In this document: in pieces, positions 1 through 6,202 of the stretch | Numbering within the stretch: position 1 is the first letter of the stretch | Layout of the letters: the number at the start of each line of letters is the position of its first letter | Source of the DNA: SCTD01 sp046593875 | GTDB taxonomy: Bacteria; Actinomycetota; Actinomycetes; Mycobacteriales; SCTD01 | Length of the DNA: 9,288 bases | NCBI GenBank assembly: GCA_046593875.1 | Contig: JBKJQQ010000023.1 | Coordinates: forward strand, 1 to 9,288 | Reading direction: 5' to 3' | Made by a program: the position numbers and the translations under genes | Notes under the pieces: model-generated | The model's input: only the letters and a program-made list of their open reading frames with translations | What the model was told of the DNA's origin: nothing | Databases searched by the model: none

Positions 1-291
1 GGCGGCCTGCCCCCCGAGGGGCGTGCCCGCGGTGCCGGCGTGGTCTCGTCGATCAAGGTGACGCCGCTGTCGGAGTACCCGCGCAAGGGCCGTGCGACCG
101 GTGGCGTGCGCTGCCAGCGGCTGCTGTCCGGCGAGGCGCTGCTCGTGCTCGGCTGGGCCGGCCGCGGGCCGGCGTGGGCAGCGGCGCAGTCCGGCGACCC
201 GGTCGAGCTGCCGGCGACCTACGGCAAGCGCGACGGCAGCGGTACGCCCGTCGAGAAGCCACCCGTCGCCGTCGGCCGCCCGCACCGGTAG
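1..291 (+). CDS. parC: Type II topoisomerase subunit A (topoisomerase IV/gyrase A type), C-terminal end, 5'-truncated
   Basis: The frame is open from base 1 to the TAG at 289-291, giving the last 96 residues of a protein whose start lies outside the window. The tail resembles the end of the actinobacterial ParC/GyrA-type beta-propeller C-terminal domain: a VxSIKVTPLSEYPRKGRATGGVRCQR-type stretch (about residues 15-40), then GWAGxGPAWAA, PVELP and a KRDGSGTPVEKP end. In this family the subunit cuts and rejoins DNA as A2B2 with the ATPase subunit to relax or decatenate chromosomes. The catalytic tyrosine and breakage-reunion domain are not in the window. ParC is preferred over GyrA because the GATGGVRCQR / RRDGSG-like tail is, from memory, that of the second actinobacterial A subunit; this needs an alignment. 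The gene converges on sbcC. Confidence 0.8.
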   Translation, partial: GGLPPEGRARGAGVVSSIKVTPLSEYPRKGRATGGVRCQRLLSGEALLVLGWAGRGPAWAAAQSGDPVELPATYGKRDGSGTPVEKPPVAVGRPHR

Positions 292-316
292 GCGCGCGCG
301 GGTCGAGATGGACACC

Positions 317-348
317 TCCGCCCCGGCACGCCGGCGTGTCCCGGCGGA
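317..348. terminator. Imperfect hairpin between convergent genes, likely bidirectional terminator
   Basis: Arms 317-322 (TCCGCC) and 343-348 (GGCGGA) pair perfectly. After a 2x2 C/C internal loop, 325-330 pairs with 335-340 (one G-U pair) around a CCGG loop. That makes about 12 pairs in 32 nt. There is no T-tract on either side, which is usual for actinobacterial terminators. The position between two 3' ends supports termination for both strands. Confidence 0.5.
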
Positions 349-408
349 AGGGCACACCTCGACCGCGAGCCCGGTGTCGGACGTCGGCCGGCCTGGCAGG
401 CGGCGCGG

Positions 409-422
409 GCCCGGCGTCGGGC
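409..422 (-). terminator. Short GC hairpin 21 nt past the sbcC stop
   Basis: GCCCG (409-413) pairs with CGGGC (418-422) around a GCGT loop. It lies immediately downstream of sbcC on the minus strand, with no T-tract. Such short GC stems are common by chance in DNA of this composition, so the call is weak. Confidence 0.25.
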
Positions 423-443
423 GGCCGTACGAAGGACCGGGTC

Positions 444-3389
444 TCAGCAGCCGATCAGGCTGACGCTGCTCCCCCGTCGGGTCTTGCGGACGTGGACCTG
501 CGCCGGGATCCGGGCGCGCAGCTCGGCGACGTGGCTGACCAGTCCGACGACGCGGCCGCCCTCGCGCAGGCCGTCGAGCACGTCCATGACCTCGTCGAGG
601 GTGTCCTCGTCCAGGGTCCCGAAGCCCTCGTCGACGAACAGCGCCTCGATCCGTGTGCCGCCGGCCTCCTGCTGCACGACGTCGGCGAGCCCGAGCGCCA
701 GAGCCAGGGCAGCCAGGAACGTCTCGCCCCCGGACAGCGTGCTCGTCTCGCGGTCCTGACCGGTCCAGCTGTCCCGGGCGAGCAGGCCAAGGCCCGAGCG
801 CGCCCCGCCCTTGACCGCGCCGTCGGTGTGCACCAGGGAGTACCGCCCCTGGGTCATCCGCAGCAGGCGCAGGCTCGCGACCGCCGCGACCTCCTCGAGC
901 CGGGCGGCGAGCACGAAGGACGTGAGCGTCATCTTCAGCGCGTTCGCGCCGTCGCCACGGCACAGGTCGGCCATCCGACGCACGTGCGCGGCCTGCTCCT
1001 CCAGCGGCACGAGCGCCGCCTGGGCAGCACTCAGCAGAGGCACCAGCGCGGCGACCTGCTGCAGGCGGGCAGCAGCCGCCGCCTCCGCTCCGGACGCGGC
1101 GCGGACCTGCGCGTCGGCGGCCTGCACCGCCGCAGTCGCCGCAGTGAGGTCGACCGGTCCGGTCGGCAGCCCGGCGAGCTCGGGCTCGGCCAGCACCGCC
1201 TCGACGGCGGCCCGCTCGTCGTCGGCGGCACGCAGCCGCTGCTCGGCCCCGTCGCGCCAGGTCGGAAGGCGCACCGCGGCCTGCGCCGCGGAGACGTCCG
1301 CGAAGCCCGCGGCCACGGCCGCCGCCTCGGCCAGCACGACGCTGCGCGCGGCCTCCGCGGAGGCAGCAGCAGCGATGGAGGTCGCCTCGCGCACCGCGTC
1401 GCAGGTCGCCGCCAGCGCCTCGGCCAGCGCCAGTGCGGTGGGAAGATCACAGACACCGGCCAGCTCGGCCGCGAGCCTTGCGGCGTGCGCCTGCGCCCGG
1501 CCTTCCGCCTCGGTCGCACGACGGTCGGCTGCGGTGAGCGACCCCTCCAGCCGCGCGCGCGTCGCCTCTGCGGACACCTGCGCGGCCTCGAGCCGCTCGA
1601 GCGCGGCGGTGCAGCTCGACAGCGTGCCGGCCAGGCCGCGCAGGTCCGCGAGCTCGTCCTGCACCTGCGCCCAGAGGAGGTCGAGATCGGCCTCGGCGTG
1701 GCCGGTCACGGCGAGTCGCTCGCGATGGCCGTCGGCCGTCGCGGTCTCGGCCGCCAGCCGGGCCTCGACGTCGGCGACCTGCTGGGCGGCGTGCTCGGCG
1801 GCGATGCGCGCCATGTCCTCGTCATCGCGCGTGACGCTGTCGCCGTCACCGAGGTAGGGGTCGGGGTGCGTGGTCGCACCGCACACCTCGCAGGGGGCGT
1901 CGTCCTCCAGCCGGCCGGCCAGCTCGGCGATCATCGAGACGAAGCGCGCCTCGCGCAGATCGTTCTCCTTCTCGCGCAGCGAGACCAGCGTCTCGCGCGC
2001 CAGCACGTGCTCCTCCCGGAGCTGGCCCAGCCGGCCGAGGGTGGCGGTCAGCCCGGCGGACTCGGCGCGCGCCGTCGCCAGCACAGTGGCAGACGCCTCC
2101 ACCAGCGGCAGCTGCTCGGCGGCGGCCTGGGCCGACGTCACGGCCGCCCGCGCCGCCGTCCGCTGCTCCGGCAGCACGGCCAGCTGGGCCTGCACCTCGA
2201 CCAGACCTGCTGTGGCAGAAGCGCTCTCGGCCAGAGCGGCGGACTGGACCTCCTGCTCGGTGGCCAGAGCTTCGGCCACCCCGCGCAGCGCCTCCAGCCT
2301 CCCGGCCCGGCGGCGAGCCTCGTCCGCAGCCTCCACCAGGACACCGAGCGGCGCGTCGACGGCCAGCCCGACCGGACCGAGCGACGCGCGCGCGACCGCC
2401 TCGGCAGACGCGGCCCGCGACGCCGCCAGCGAGCGCTCGGCCGCCTCGTCCAGCACCGCCGCGAGCTCAGCCGCCTTCGCCGCAGCCCGCAGCTCGACGC
2501 GGACGAGGTCGTGCGCGGGCAGGGCCTGCGCCAGCCGGTCGCGCGCAGCAAGGGCCCCCGCTCGACGCTGCTGCAGCGCCGCGACGCGCGCCGCCTCGTC
2601 CGCCGCCGCACGGCACGCGACGAGGGACGCCGTCGCAACGCCGGCCGCCGCCTGAGCAGAGGTCGCGGCAGCCGTGGCCTCCGTCAGCAGGACGTGCCCG
2701 TCCGCCGGCTCCACCTCGTCGACACCGGCCGCCTGGGCGAGCCGGGCCGCCAGCACGTCGAGGTCCTGCCGTGCTGCCGCGACCGCGGAGGACGTGCTGA
2801 TCCGGCGCGCCACCAGCCAGTCCTCGACGGCCTTGAAGCGCTCGGTGGCGAACAGCCGCTGGAGCAGCTCGCCGCGCTTGCCGCTGTCGGCCCGCAGGAA
2901 CTGCGCGAACTCCCCCTGCGGGAGCAGCACCACCTGGAAGAACTGGTCCGCGCTCATGCCCAGCAGCGGATCCAGCTCCGCTGCGGCCTCGTCGATCCGG
3001 GTCGAAACGGCCACCCACTGGCCGGCGCGCTGCTCCTCGAGCAGCACCCGCGCCTGCTCCGTGGTGGTGCCGGTCCCCCGCGCCTTGGCGCGCTCCTGCG
3101 CGGGGCTGCGGGTGATGCGCCACCGACGGCCGCCGAGCGTCACCTCGAGCTCGACCTCGGTGCGCACGAGCGGGTCCGCGTGGTCCGAGCGCAGCCGCCC
3201 GGTCTTGCCGCGCACCCCGGGCACGCGGCCGTAGAGCGCGAAGCCGATCCCGTCGAGCAGCGTGGTCTTGCCCGCGCCGGTGTCGCCGTGCAGCAGGAAC
3301 AACCCGCTTTCAGCCAGCGCGTCGAGGTCGACGACCACCTCGTCGGCGAACGGCCCGAAGGCCCGCAGCCGCAGCGCGTGCGGCCTCAT
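444..3389 (-). CDS. sbcC: Exonuclease SbcCD subunit C (Rad50-like SMC ATPase)
   Basis: The product is 981 aa, near the usual 1000 aa of SbcC. It is the ATPase arm of the SbcCD (Rad50-Mre11-type) nuclease, which opens DNA hairpins and processes protein-blocked double-strand ends in the cytoplasm. Visible motifs: Walker A GDTGAGKT (35-42); a long Ala/Glu/Arg-rich coiled coil from about 170; a zinc hook CEVC (C500, C503) near the middle; the returning coil to about 820; the ABC signature LSGGET (885-890); Walker B with D920/E921 in FVDEGFGTLD; and H953 in the H-loop LVSHV. The start at 3389 is chosen because MRPHALRLRAFGPF is the family N-terminus and the ATG overlaps the sbcD stop as ATGA, implying translational coupling. 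The frame stays open upstream to 4025, but that part is antisense-like shadow of sbcD. Shine-Dalgarno complementarity is poor. The hook has Glu where CPxC is commonest. Confidence 0.96.
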   Translation of the reverse strand: MRPHALRLRAFGPFADEVVVDLDALAESGLFLLHGDTGAGKTTLLDGIGFALYGRVPGVRGKTGRLRSDHADPLVRTEVELEVTLGGRRWRITRSPAQERAKARGTGTTTEQARVLLEEQRAGQWVAVSTRIDEAAAELDPLLGMSADQFFQVVLLPQGEFAQFLRADSGKRGELLQRLFATERFKAVEDWLVARRISTSSAVAAARQDLDVLAARLAQAAGVDEVEPADGHVLLTEATAAATSAQAAAGVATASLVACRAAADEAARVAALQQRRAGALAARDRLAQALPAHDLVRVELRAAAKAAELAAVLDEAAERSLAASRAASAEAVARASLGPVGLAVDAPLGVLVEAADEARRRAGRLEALRGVAEALATEQEVQSAALAESASATAGLVEVQAQLAVLPEQRTAARAAVTSAQAAAEQLPLVEASATVLATARAESAGLTATLGRLGQLREEHVLARETLVSLREKENDLREARFVSMIAELAGRLEDDAPCEVCGATTHPDPYLGDGDSVTRDDEDMARIAAEHAAQQVADVEARLAAETATADGHRERLAVTGHAEADLDLLWAQVQDELADLRGLAGTLSSCTAALERLEAAQVSAEATRARLEGSLTAADRRATEAEGRAQAHAARLAAELAGVCDLPTALALAEALAATCDAVREATSIAAAASAEAARSVVLAEAAAVAAGFADVSAAQAAVRLPTWRDGAEQRLRAADDERAAVEAVLAEPELAGLPTGPVDLTAATAAVQAADAQVRAASGAEAAAAARLQQVAALVPLLSAAQAALVPLEEQAAHVRRMADLCRGDGANALKMTLTSFVLAARLEEVAAVASLRLLRMTQGRYSLVHTDGAVKGGARSGLGLLARDSWTGQDRETSTLSGGETFLAALALALGLADVVQQEAGGTRIEALFVDEGFGTLDEDTLDEVMDVLDGLREGGRVVGLVSHVAELRARIPAQVHVRKTRRGSSVSLIGC

Positions 3390-4561
3390 GCGGACGCCAC
3401 CGCGAGCCGCCCCGCCTCGAGCGCCTGCGCCAGCAGCGCGCGGTCCTGCTCGCTGGCCTCGGCCTCCGGCGCCCCGCCGCGGACGTGCCGCACGAACTCC
3501 GCCACGACGTCGAGATCGTCCCGCCCGGCCACCCGGGCGCCGTAGGTCCGGTCGTCGGCGACCGCACCCAGGGGCTGCCAGTCCAGGACCAGCACGTGCG
3601 GGAAGCGGCTGCGCAGCCGCACCATCGCGTCCTCGGGCCGCACGGCGTCGGTCAGCACGACGGACAGGTAGTCGTCCTCCTGCGCCATCAGCGACGGATC
3701 GACGAGCAGCGACGGCAGCGCCCCCGTCAGCGACGACAGCCGCCGCGGCACGGGCGCCGGCACGAGCTCGACCGCACCCAGCCCGGACGCGTCCAGCGTG
3801 ACCAGCCAGGAGCCCTTGACGTGGCCGGCCTCCGAGAAGGAGTAAGCCAGCGGCGAGCCGCTGTAGCGCAGGCCGTGGCGCAACACCTGCGCGCCGTGCA
3901 GGTGGCCCAGCGCCGTGTAGTCGATGCCGTCGAACAAGGACGCGCTGACGTCGCCGACGCCGCCCACCCGGATGTCGCGCTCGCTCTCGCTGAGCACGCC
4001 CGCGGACTGGCCATCGGTGACCCACGCGTGCGCGAGCACCACCGAGCGGGCCGAGCGACCAGCGAGATCGGCTCGTACGCAGGCCATCGCGCGCCCGAGC
4101 ACGCCCGCGTGCCCCCGGGGCACCTCCCCGTCACCCGGCAGCAGCCCGCGGACGGCCTCCGGCTCGAGGTAGGGCAGTCCGTAGACGGCGACCTCGCCGT
4201 GCTCGTCGGACAGCAGGACCGGGCTCCCGACGCCCTGCGGCCGCGTGCGGACGTGGACGCCCGCGGCGTCCACCAGCCGGGAGGCCACTCCGAGCCGCGA
4301 GGCCGAGTCGTGGTTGCCGCTCGTGACGACCACCCGCGCGCCGGCCTCGCGCAGCCGGAACAGCGCGTCGTCGTACAGCGCCACCGCCTCCACCGACGGC
4401 ACCGCCCGGTCGTAGACGTCCCCGGCCACGAGCACGACGTCAACGCGCTCGGCGCGCACGACCTCGACCAGGTGGTCCAGGAACGCGGCCTGCGCCGGCC
4501 CCAGGTCGGCGCGGTGCAGCGTGCGGCCCAGGTGCCAGTCGGAGGTGTGGAGCAGGCGCAT
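3386..4561 (-). CDS. sbcD: Exonuclease SbcCD subunit D (Mre11-like nuclease)
   Basis: The product is 391 aa, the manganese-dependent phosphoesterase partner of SbcC. All metallophosphoesterase motifs are present: D8 and H10 in TSDWHLGR, D48 in VAGDVYD, N83-H84-D85 in SGNHD, H178 in LAHAW, and H220/H222 in GHLH. The C-terminal cap follows to about residue 391. The ATG at 4561 is chosen over an upstream in-frame GTG (4606) because MRLLHTSDWHLGR is the canonical N-terminus. In addition, a TACCGT hexamer ends exactly 6 nt before this ATG, as expected for a leaderless mRNA. The stop overlaps the sbcC start by 4 nt (ATGA), so sbcD-sbcC is one operon. It is divergent from the VWA gene. A partial DNA-damage promoter motif lies at 4568-4590. 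Confidence 0.96.
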   Translation of the reverse strand: MRLLHTSDWHLGRTLHRADLGPAQAAFLDHLVEVVRAERVDVVLVAGDVYDRAVPSVEAVALYDDALFRLREAGARVVVTSGNHDSASRLGVASRLVDAAGVHVRTRPQGVGSPVLLSDEHGEVAVYGLPYLEPEAVRGLLPGDGEVPRGHAGVLGRAMACVRADLAGRSARSVVLAHAWVTDGQSAGVLSESERDIRVGGVGDVSASLFDGIDYTALGHLHGAQVLRHGLRYSGSPLAYSFSEAGHVKGSWLVTLDASGLGAVELVPAPVPRRLSSLTGALPSLLVDPSLMAQEDDYLSVVLTDAVRPEDAMVRLRSRFPHVLVLDWQPLGAVADDRTYGARVAGRDDLDVVAEFVRHVRGGAPEAEASEQDRALLAQALEAGRLAVASA

Positions 4562-4567
4562 GTCCGC

Positions 4568-4590
4568 ACGGTAGGTCGGCCGTACGACAG
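4568..4590 (-). promoter_or_regulatory. sbcDC promoter: TANNNT -10 with partial RecA-NDp/PafBC-like element
   Basis: On the minus strand, TACCGT (4573-4568) is a TANNNT -10 with 6 nt to the sbcD ATG. Upstream is CTGTCGTAC (4590-4582), 8 nt before the -10. The published mycobacterial DNA-damage promoter RecA-NDp is tTGTCRGTG-N8-TAnnnT. The match covers TGTCR, the N8 spacing and the -10, but the GTG half is TAC here. The -10 call is fairly solid; the damage-motif call is inference. Confidence 0.5.
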
Positions 4591-4635
4591 TTCCCGAGCG
4601 CGACACGGCTCACCGCCGCCACACGCCGCAGCAGG

Positions 4636-4641
4636 CACGAT
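4636..4641 (+). promoter_or_regulatory. -10 hexamer of the VWA gene, leaderless arrangement
   Basis: CACGAT has the conserved A at position 2 and T at position 6 of an actinobacterial -10. It is followed by 6 nt (GGGCCG) and the GTG start at 4648, which would make the first transcribed base the start codon. I see no recognisable -35 and no Shine-Dalgarno. Confidence 0.5.
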
Positions 4642-4647
4642 GGGCCG

Positions 4648-5574
4648 GTGTTCGCCCACCCGTCGCGCCTGCTGGTGCTGGCCGTCCTCGCCGCGCTGGC
4701 GGTCGCGTACGTCGTCCTGCAGCTGCGCCGGCGCGGTCTGCAGCGCGCCTGGTCGCAGGACGCGCTGCGGGCCTCCAGCACGCCCCGCCGCCCCGGGCCG
4801 CTGCGGCACGTGGCCGCCGTCCTGCTGCTGGCGTCGCTCGTGGCCATGACCGCCGCCTTCGCCGGTCCGCAGCGGGAGGTGGAGGTCGAGCGGGAGCGGG
4901 CGCTGGTCGTCGTGGCCGTCGACACCAGCGCCTCGATGCTCGCGACGGACGTCGCGCCGGACCGGTGGACTGCGGCCAAGTCGGCCGCCACCGCCTTCGT
5001 CGAGGACCTGCCGGCGAACTTCGACGTCGCCCTCGTCGGCTTCGCGGGGACGGCCGGCGTGGTCGTCCCGGCGACCGAGGACGGCAGCGAGGTCACTCGG
5101 GCGATCGCGCAGCTGCAGCTGTCCGGCGGCACGGCCTTGGGCGACGCCGTGCTCGCGTCCTTGGCCGCGGCCTCCGCGCGACCGGCCGAGGTCCCCGCGG
5201 CGATCGTGCTGCTGGCCGACGGCGGGAGCACCGTGGGCACCCCGCTGGACCAGGCCGTCCGCGCCGCCATCGACGCCGGGATCCCCGTGACGACGATCGC
5301 GTACGGCACCGCGCAGGGCGTCGTCGTCCAGGACGGGCGGCGCTTCGAGGTGCCTGTCGACGAGCCGGTCCTGGCCGGGCTGGCCGAGGAGACCGGGGGC
5401 CAGGCCTACACCGCGGCCACCGCCTCGGAGCTGACCGAGGTCTACGACGGCATCCGCGGTCGGCTCAGCACCACGGTCGAGGAGCAGGACGTCAGCGCGC
5501 TCGTCGCGGGCCTTGGGCTGCTGCTGCTGACCGGAGCGGCCGTGCCCAGCCTGTTGCGCACCCGGCTGGGCTGA
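4648..5574 (+). CDS. Membrane-anchored VWA-domain protein (BatA/BatB-like)
   Basis: The product is 308 aa. It has hydrophobic segments at about 8-25 and 55-72, a VWA domain at about 84-270, and a last helix at about 283-302. This TM-TM-VWA-TM layout is that of the BatA/BatB family. The metal-ion-dependent adhesion site is complete: DTSAS (D92, S94, S96), T162 in GGTALGD and D191 in LLADGGS, so divalent-metal-dependent protein binding is likely. The domain probably faces the side set by helix 2 and the C-terminal helix. Family members usually sit with a MoxR AAA+ ATPase and a DUF58 protein; neither is here, so its partner and role are unknown. The GTG at 4648 fits the leaderless promoter; an out-of-frame ATG (4640) is ignored. 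The gene is divergent from sbcD, 86 bp apart. The VWA fold is firmly assigned; the physiological role is not. Confidence 0.9.
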   Translation: MFAHPSRLLVLAVLAALAVAYVVLQLRRRGLQRAWSQDALRASSTPRRPGPLRHVAAVLLLASLVAMTAAFAGPQREVEVERERALVVVAVDTSASMLATDVAPDRWTAAKSAATAFVEDLPANFDVALVGFAGTAGVVVPATEDGSEVTRAIAQLQLSGGTALGDAVLASLAAASARPAEVPAAIVLLADGGSTVGTPLDQAVRAAIDAGIPVTTIAYGTAQGVVVQDGRRFEVPVDEPVLAGLAEETGGQAYTAATASELTEVYDGIRGRLSTTVEEQDVSALVAGLGLLLLTGAAVPSLLRTRLG

Positions 5575-5605
5575 TGCGAGGGTCACACGGCAGGCTGGCT
5601 GAAAC

Positions 5606-5619
5606 GCCCGCCAGCGGGC
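5606..5619 (+). terminator. Short hairpin after the VWA gene (terminator or leader structure)
   Basis: GCCCG (5606-5610) pairs with CGGGC (5615-5619) around CCAG, 31 nt past the VWA stop and before the small gene's ribosome binding site. An overlapping alternative stem pairs GCTGGC (5594-5599) with GCCAGC (5610-5615). There is no T-tract. It may only attenuate read-through, or mean nothing in DNA this GC-rich. Confidence 0.25.
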
Positions 5620-5635
5620 AGGTCGAGCACCACCC

Positions 5636-5644
5636 GAGGAGGAG
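5636..5644 (+). promoter_or_regulatory. Strong Shine-Dalgarno of the 66-aa gene
   Basis: The purine run GAGGAGGAG ends 2 nt before the GTG at 5647, and its GAGGA/GGAGG cores lie 4-6 nt upstream. It is the best ribosome binding site in the window and fixes the first GTG rather than the second (5656) as start. The leaderless-type genes around it lack such a site. Confidence 0.7.
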
Positions 5645-5646
5645 AT

Positions 5647-5847
5647 GTGACCGCTGTGGACCAGGCTCCGGAGTCGACCAGCACGTTGAGCGCGTTCGCG
5701 ACCGAGCTGCGCCTGAGGATCACCGAGGCCTCGACCCAGCTCGCGGCCGCCGAGGCCATGGGCGACGAGCTGCTGGCGCAGATCGCGGCCGGCGACCTGG
5801 CCGACCTGCACGCCCTCGCCGTGCGCAACGACATCGACCTGCCCTGA
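5647..5847 (+). CDS. Small hypothetical helical protein
   Basis: The product is 66 aa from a GTG with a strong Shine-Dalgarno. After an acidic, Ser/Thr-rich start (about residues 1-13) the rest is largely predicted helix with evenly spaced Leu/Ala (ATELRLRITEA, LAAAEAMGDELLAQIAAGDLADLHALAVRN) and ends in DIDLP. There is no Cys, signal peptide or membrane segment, and it is probably cytoplasmic. I recognise no family. Codon use matches the neighbours (nearly all G/C at third positions), which supports real coding. It lies 72 nt after the VWA gene, and its stop is 3 nt before the next start, so it is probably co-translated with the membrane protein. A coiled-coil adaptor role would be a guess. 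Confidence 0.75.
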   Translation: MTAVDQAPESTSTLSAFATELRLRITEASTQLAAAEAMGDELLAQIAAGDLADLHALAVRNDIDLP

Positions 5848-5850
5848 TCC

Positions 5851-6150
5851 GTGGAGCTACCGGTCCTCGTCGGGGTCGCCGTCGCGGTCGCGCTGGTGAC
5901 CCTGCTCGTCGGTGACCTCGCCGGCGGCATCGCGCGCGCCAAGGGCCGGTCGTACTGGGCGTTCTTCGCCTTCGCCCTGCTGCTGTGGTTCCCCGCGCTG
6001 ATCACCGCCCTGCTGGTGCCGGCCCGCGGTGAGGTCCTCGCCGCGCGCGCCCCCGGCCGACCGGAGACGGCGGTGGGCGCTCTGGTCGTCCTGCTGGGGG
6101 TCGCCGCGCTGGCTGCCGGCGCCGCGGCTGCGGTCTCGTACGGCTCCTGA
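5851..6150 (+). CDS. Small three-helix membrane protein, unknown function
   Basis: The product is 99 aa. It has three hydrophobic segments: about residues 4-26, 35-56 (after the basic ARAKGRSYWAFF turn) and 74-95. A short hydrophilic loop containing RGEVLAARAPGRPE joins helices two and three. The central KGRSYW-aromatic-hydrophobic block resembles a motif in many small actinobacterial membrane proteins of unknown function, from memory only. The GTG at 5851 follows the preceding TGA by 3 nt with no Shine-Dalgarno of its own, so it probably depends on termination-reinitiation. Its role is unknown. Being coupled to the 66-aa helical protein suggests the two act together. Confidence 0.75.
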   Translation: MELPVLVGVAVAVALVTLLVGDLAGGIARAKGRSYWAFFAFALLLWFPALITALLVPARGEVLAARAPGRPETAVGALVVLLGVAALAAGAAAAVSYGS

Positions 6151-6164
6151 CGCCGCCCGATCGG

Positions 6165-6196
6165 GTGACACGACCCCGGTCCGGACGGTCGACGCT
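6165..6196 (+). promoter_or_regulatory. MEDS-gene promoter (-35 GTGACA, -10 GACGCT), leaderless
   Basis: GTGACA (6165-6170) matches TTGACA at 5 of 6 positions. GACGCT (6191-6196) keeps the -10 A and T and ends 6 nt before the GTG at 6203. The spacer is 20 nt, longer than the usual 17-18, which lowers confidence in the -35. An inverted repeat CGACC (6171-6175) / GGTCG (6187-6191) fills the spacer. The palindrome CCCGATCGGG (6156-6165) abuts the -35. Confidence 0.45.
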
Positions 6197-6202
6197 GAAA
6201 GG

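Larger units (their letters stand above)
292..443. other. Convergent intergenic region parC/sbcC
   Basis: This 152-bp spacer lies between two converging genes. It holds one strong imperfect hairpin (317-348) and a smaller one (409-422) just past the sbcC stop codon. I see no supportable gene here. Confidence 0.7.

Noticed and set aside
174..3545. 1123-codon open frame on the + strand over sbcC
   Set aside because: It is antisense to a gene with complete SbcC motifs. The translation is Arg/Gly/Gln-rich with no domain, and is the usual mirror effect of GC-rich codon bias.
3390..4025. 212-codon upstream extension of the sbcC frame
   Set aside because: It overlaps sbcD on the same strand in another frame and is Arg/Ala-rich low-complexity. 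The family N-terminus and ATGA overlap place the start at 3389.
4591..4597. GGGAAC on the minus strand as an ECF sigma -35 for sbcDC
   Set aside because: No matching GTT/CGTT -10 at the required distance. The TANNNT -10 explains the start better.
3485..4849. 454-codon + strand frame over sbcD with an ATG at 4640 near the VWA start
   Set aside because: It is antisense to sbcD. The ATG at 4640 is out of frame with the VWA domain and belongs to this shadow.
3727..5811. 694-codon minus-strand frame across sbcD, the divergent region and the VWA gene
   Set aside because: It crosses two promoters and two real genes and has no recognisable domain.
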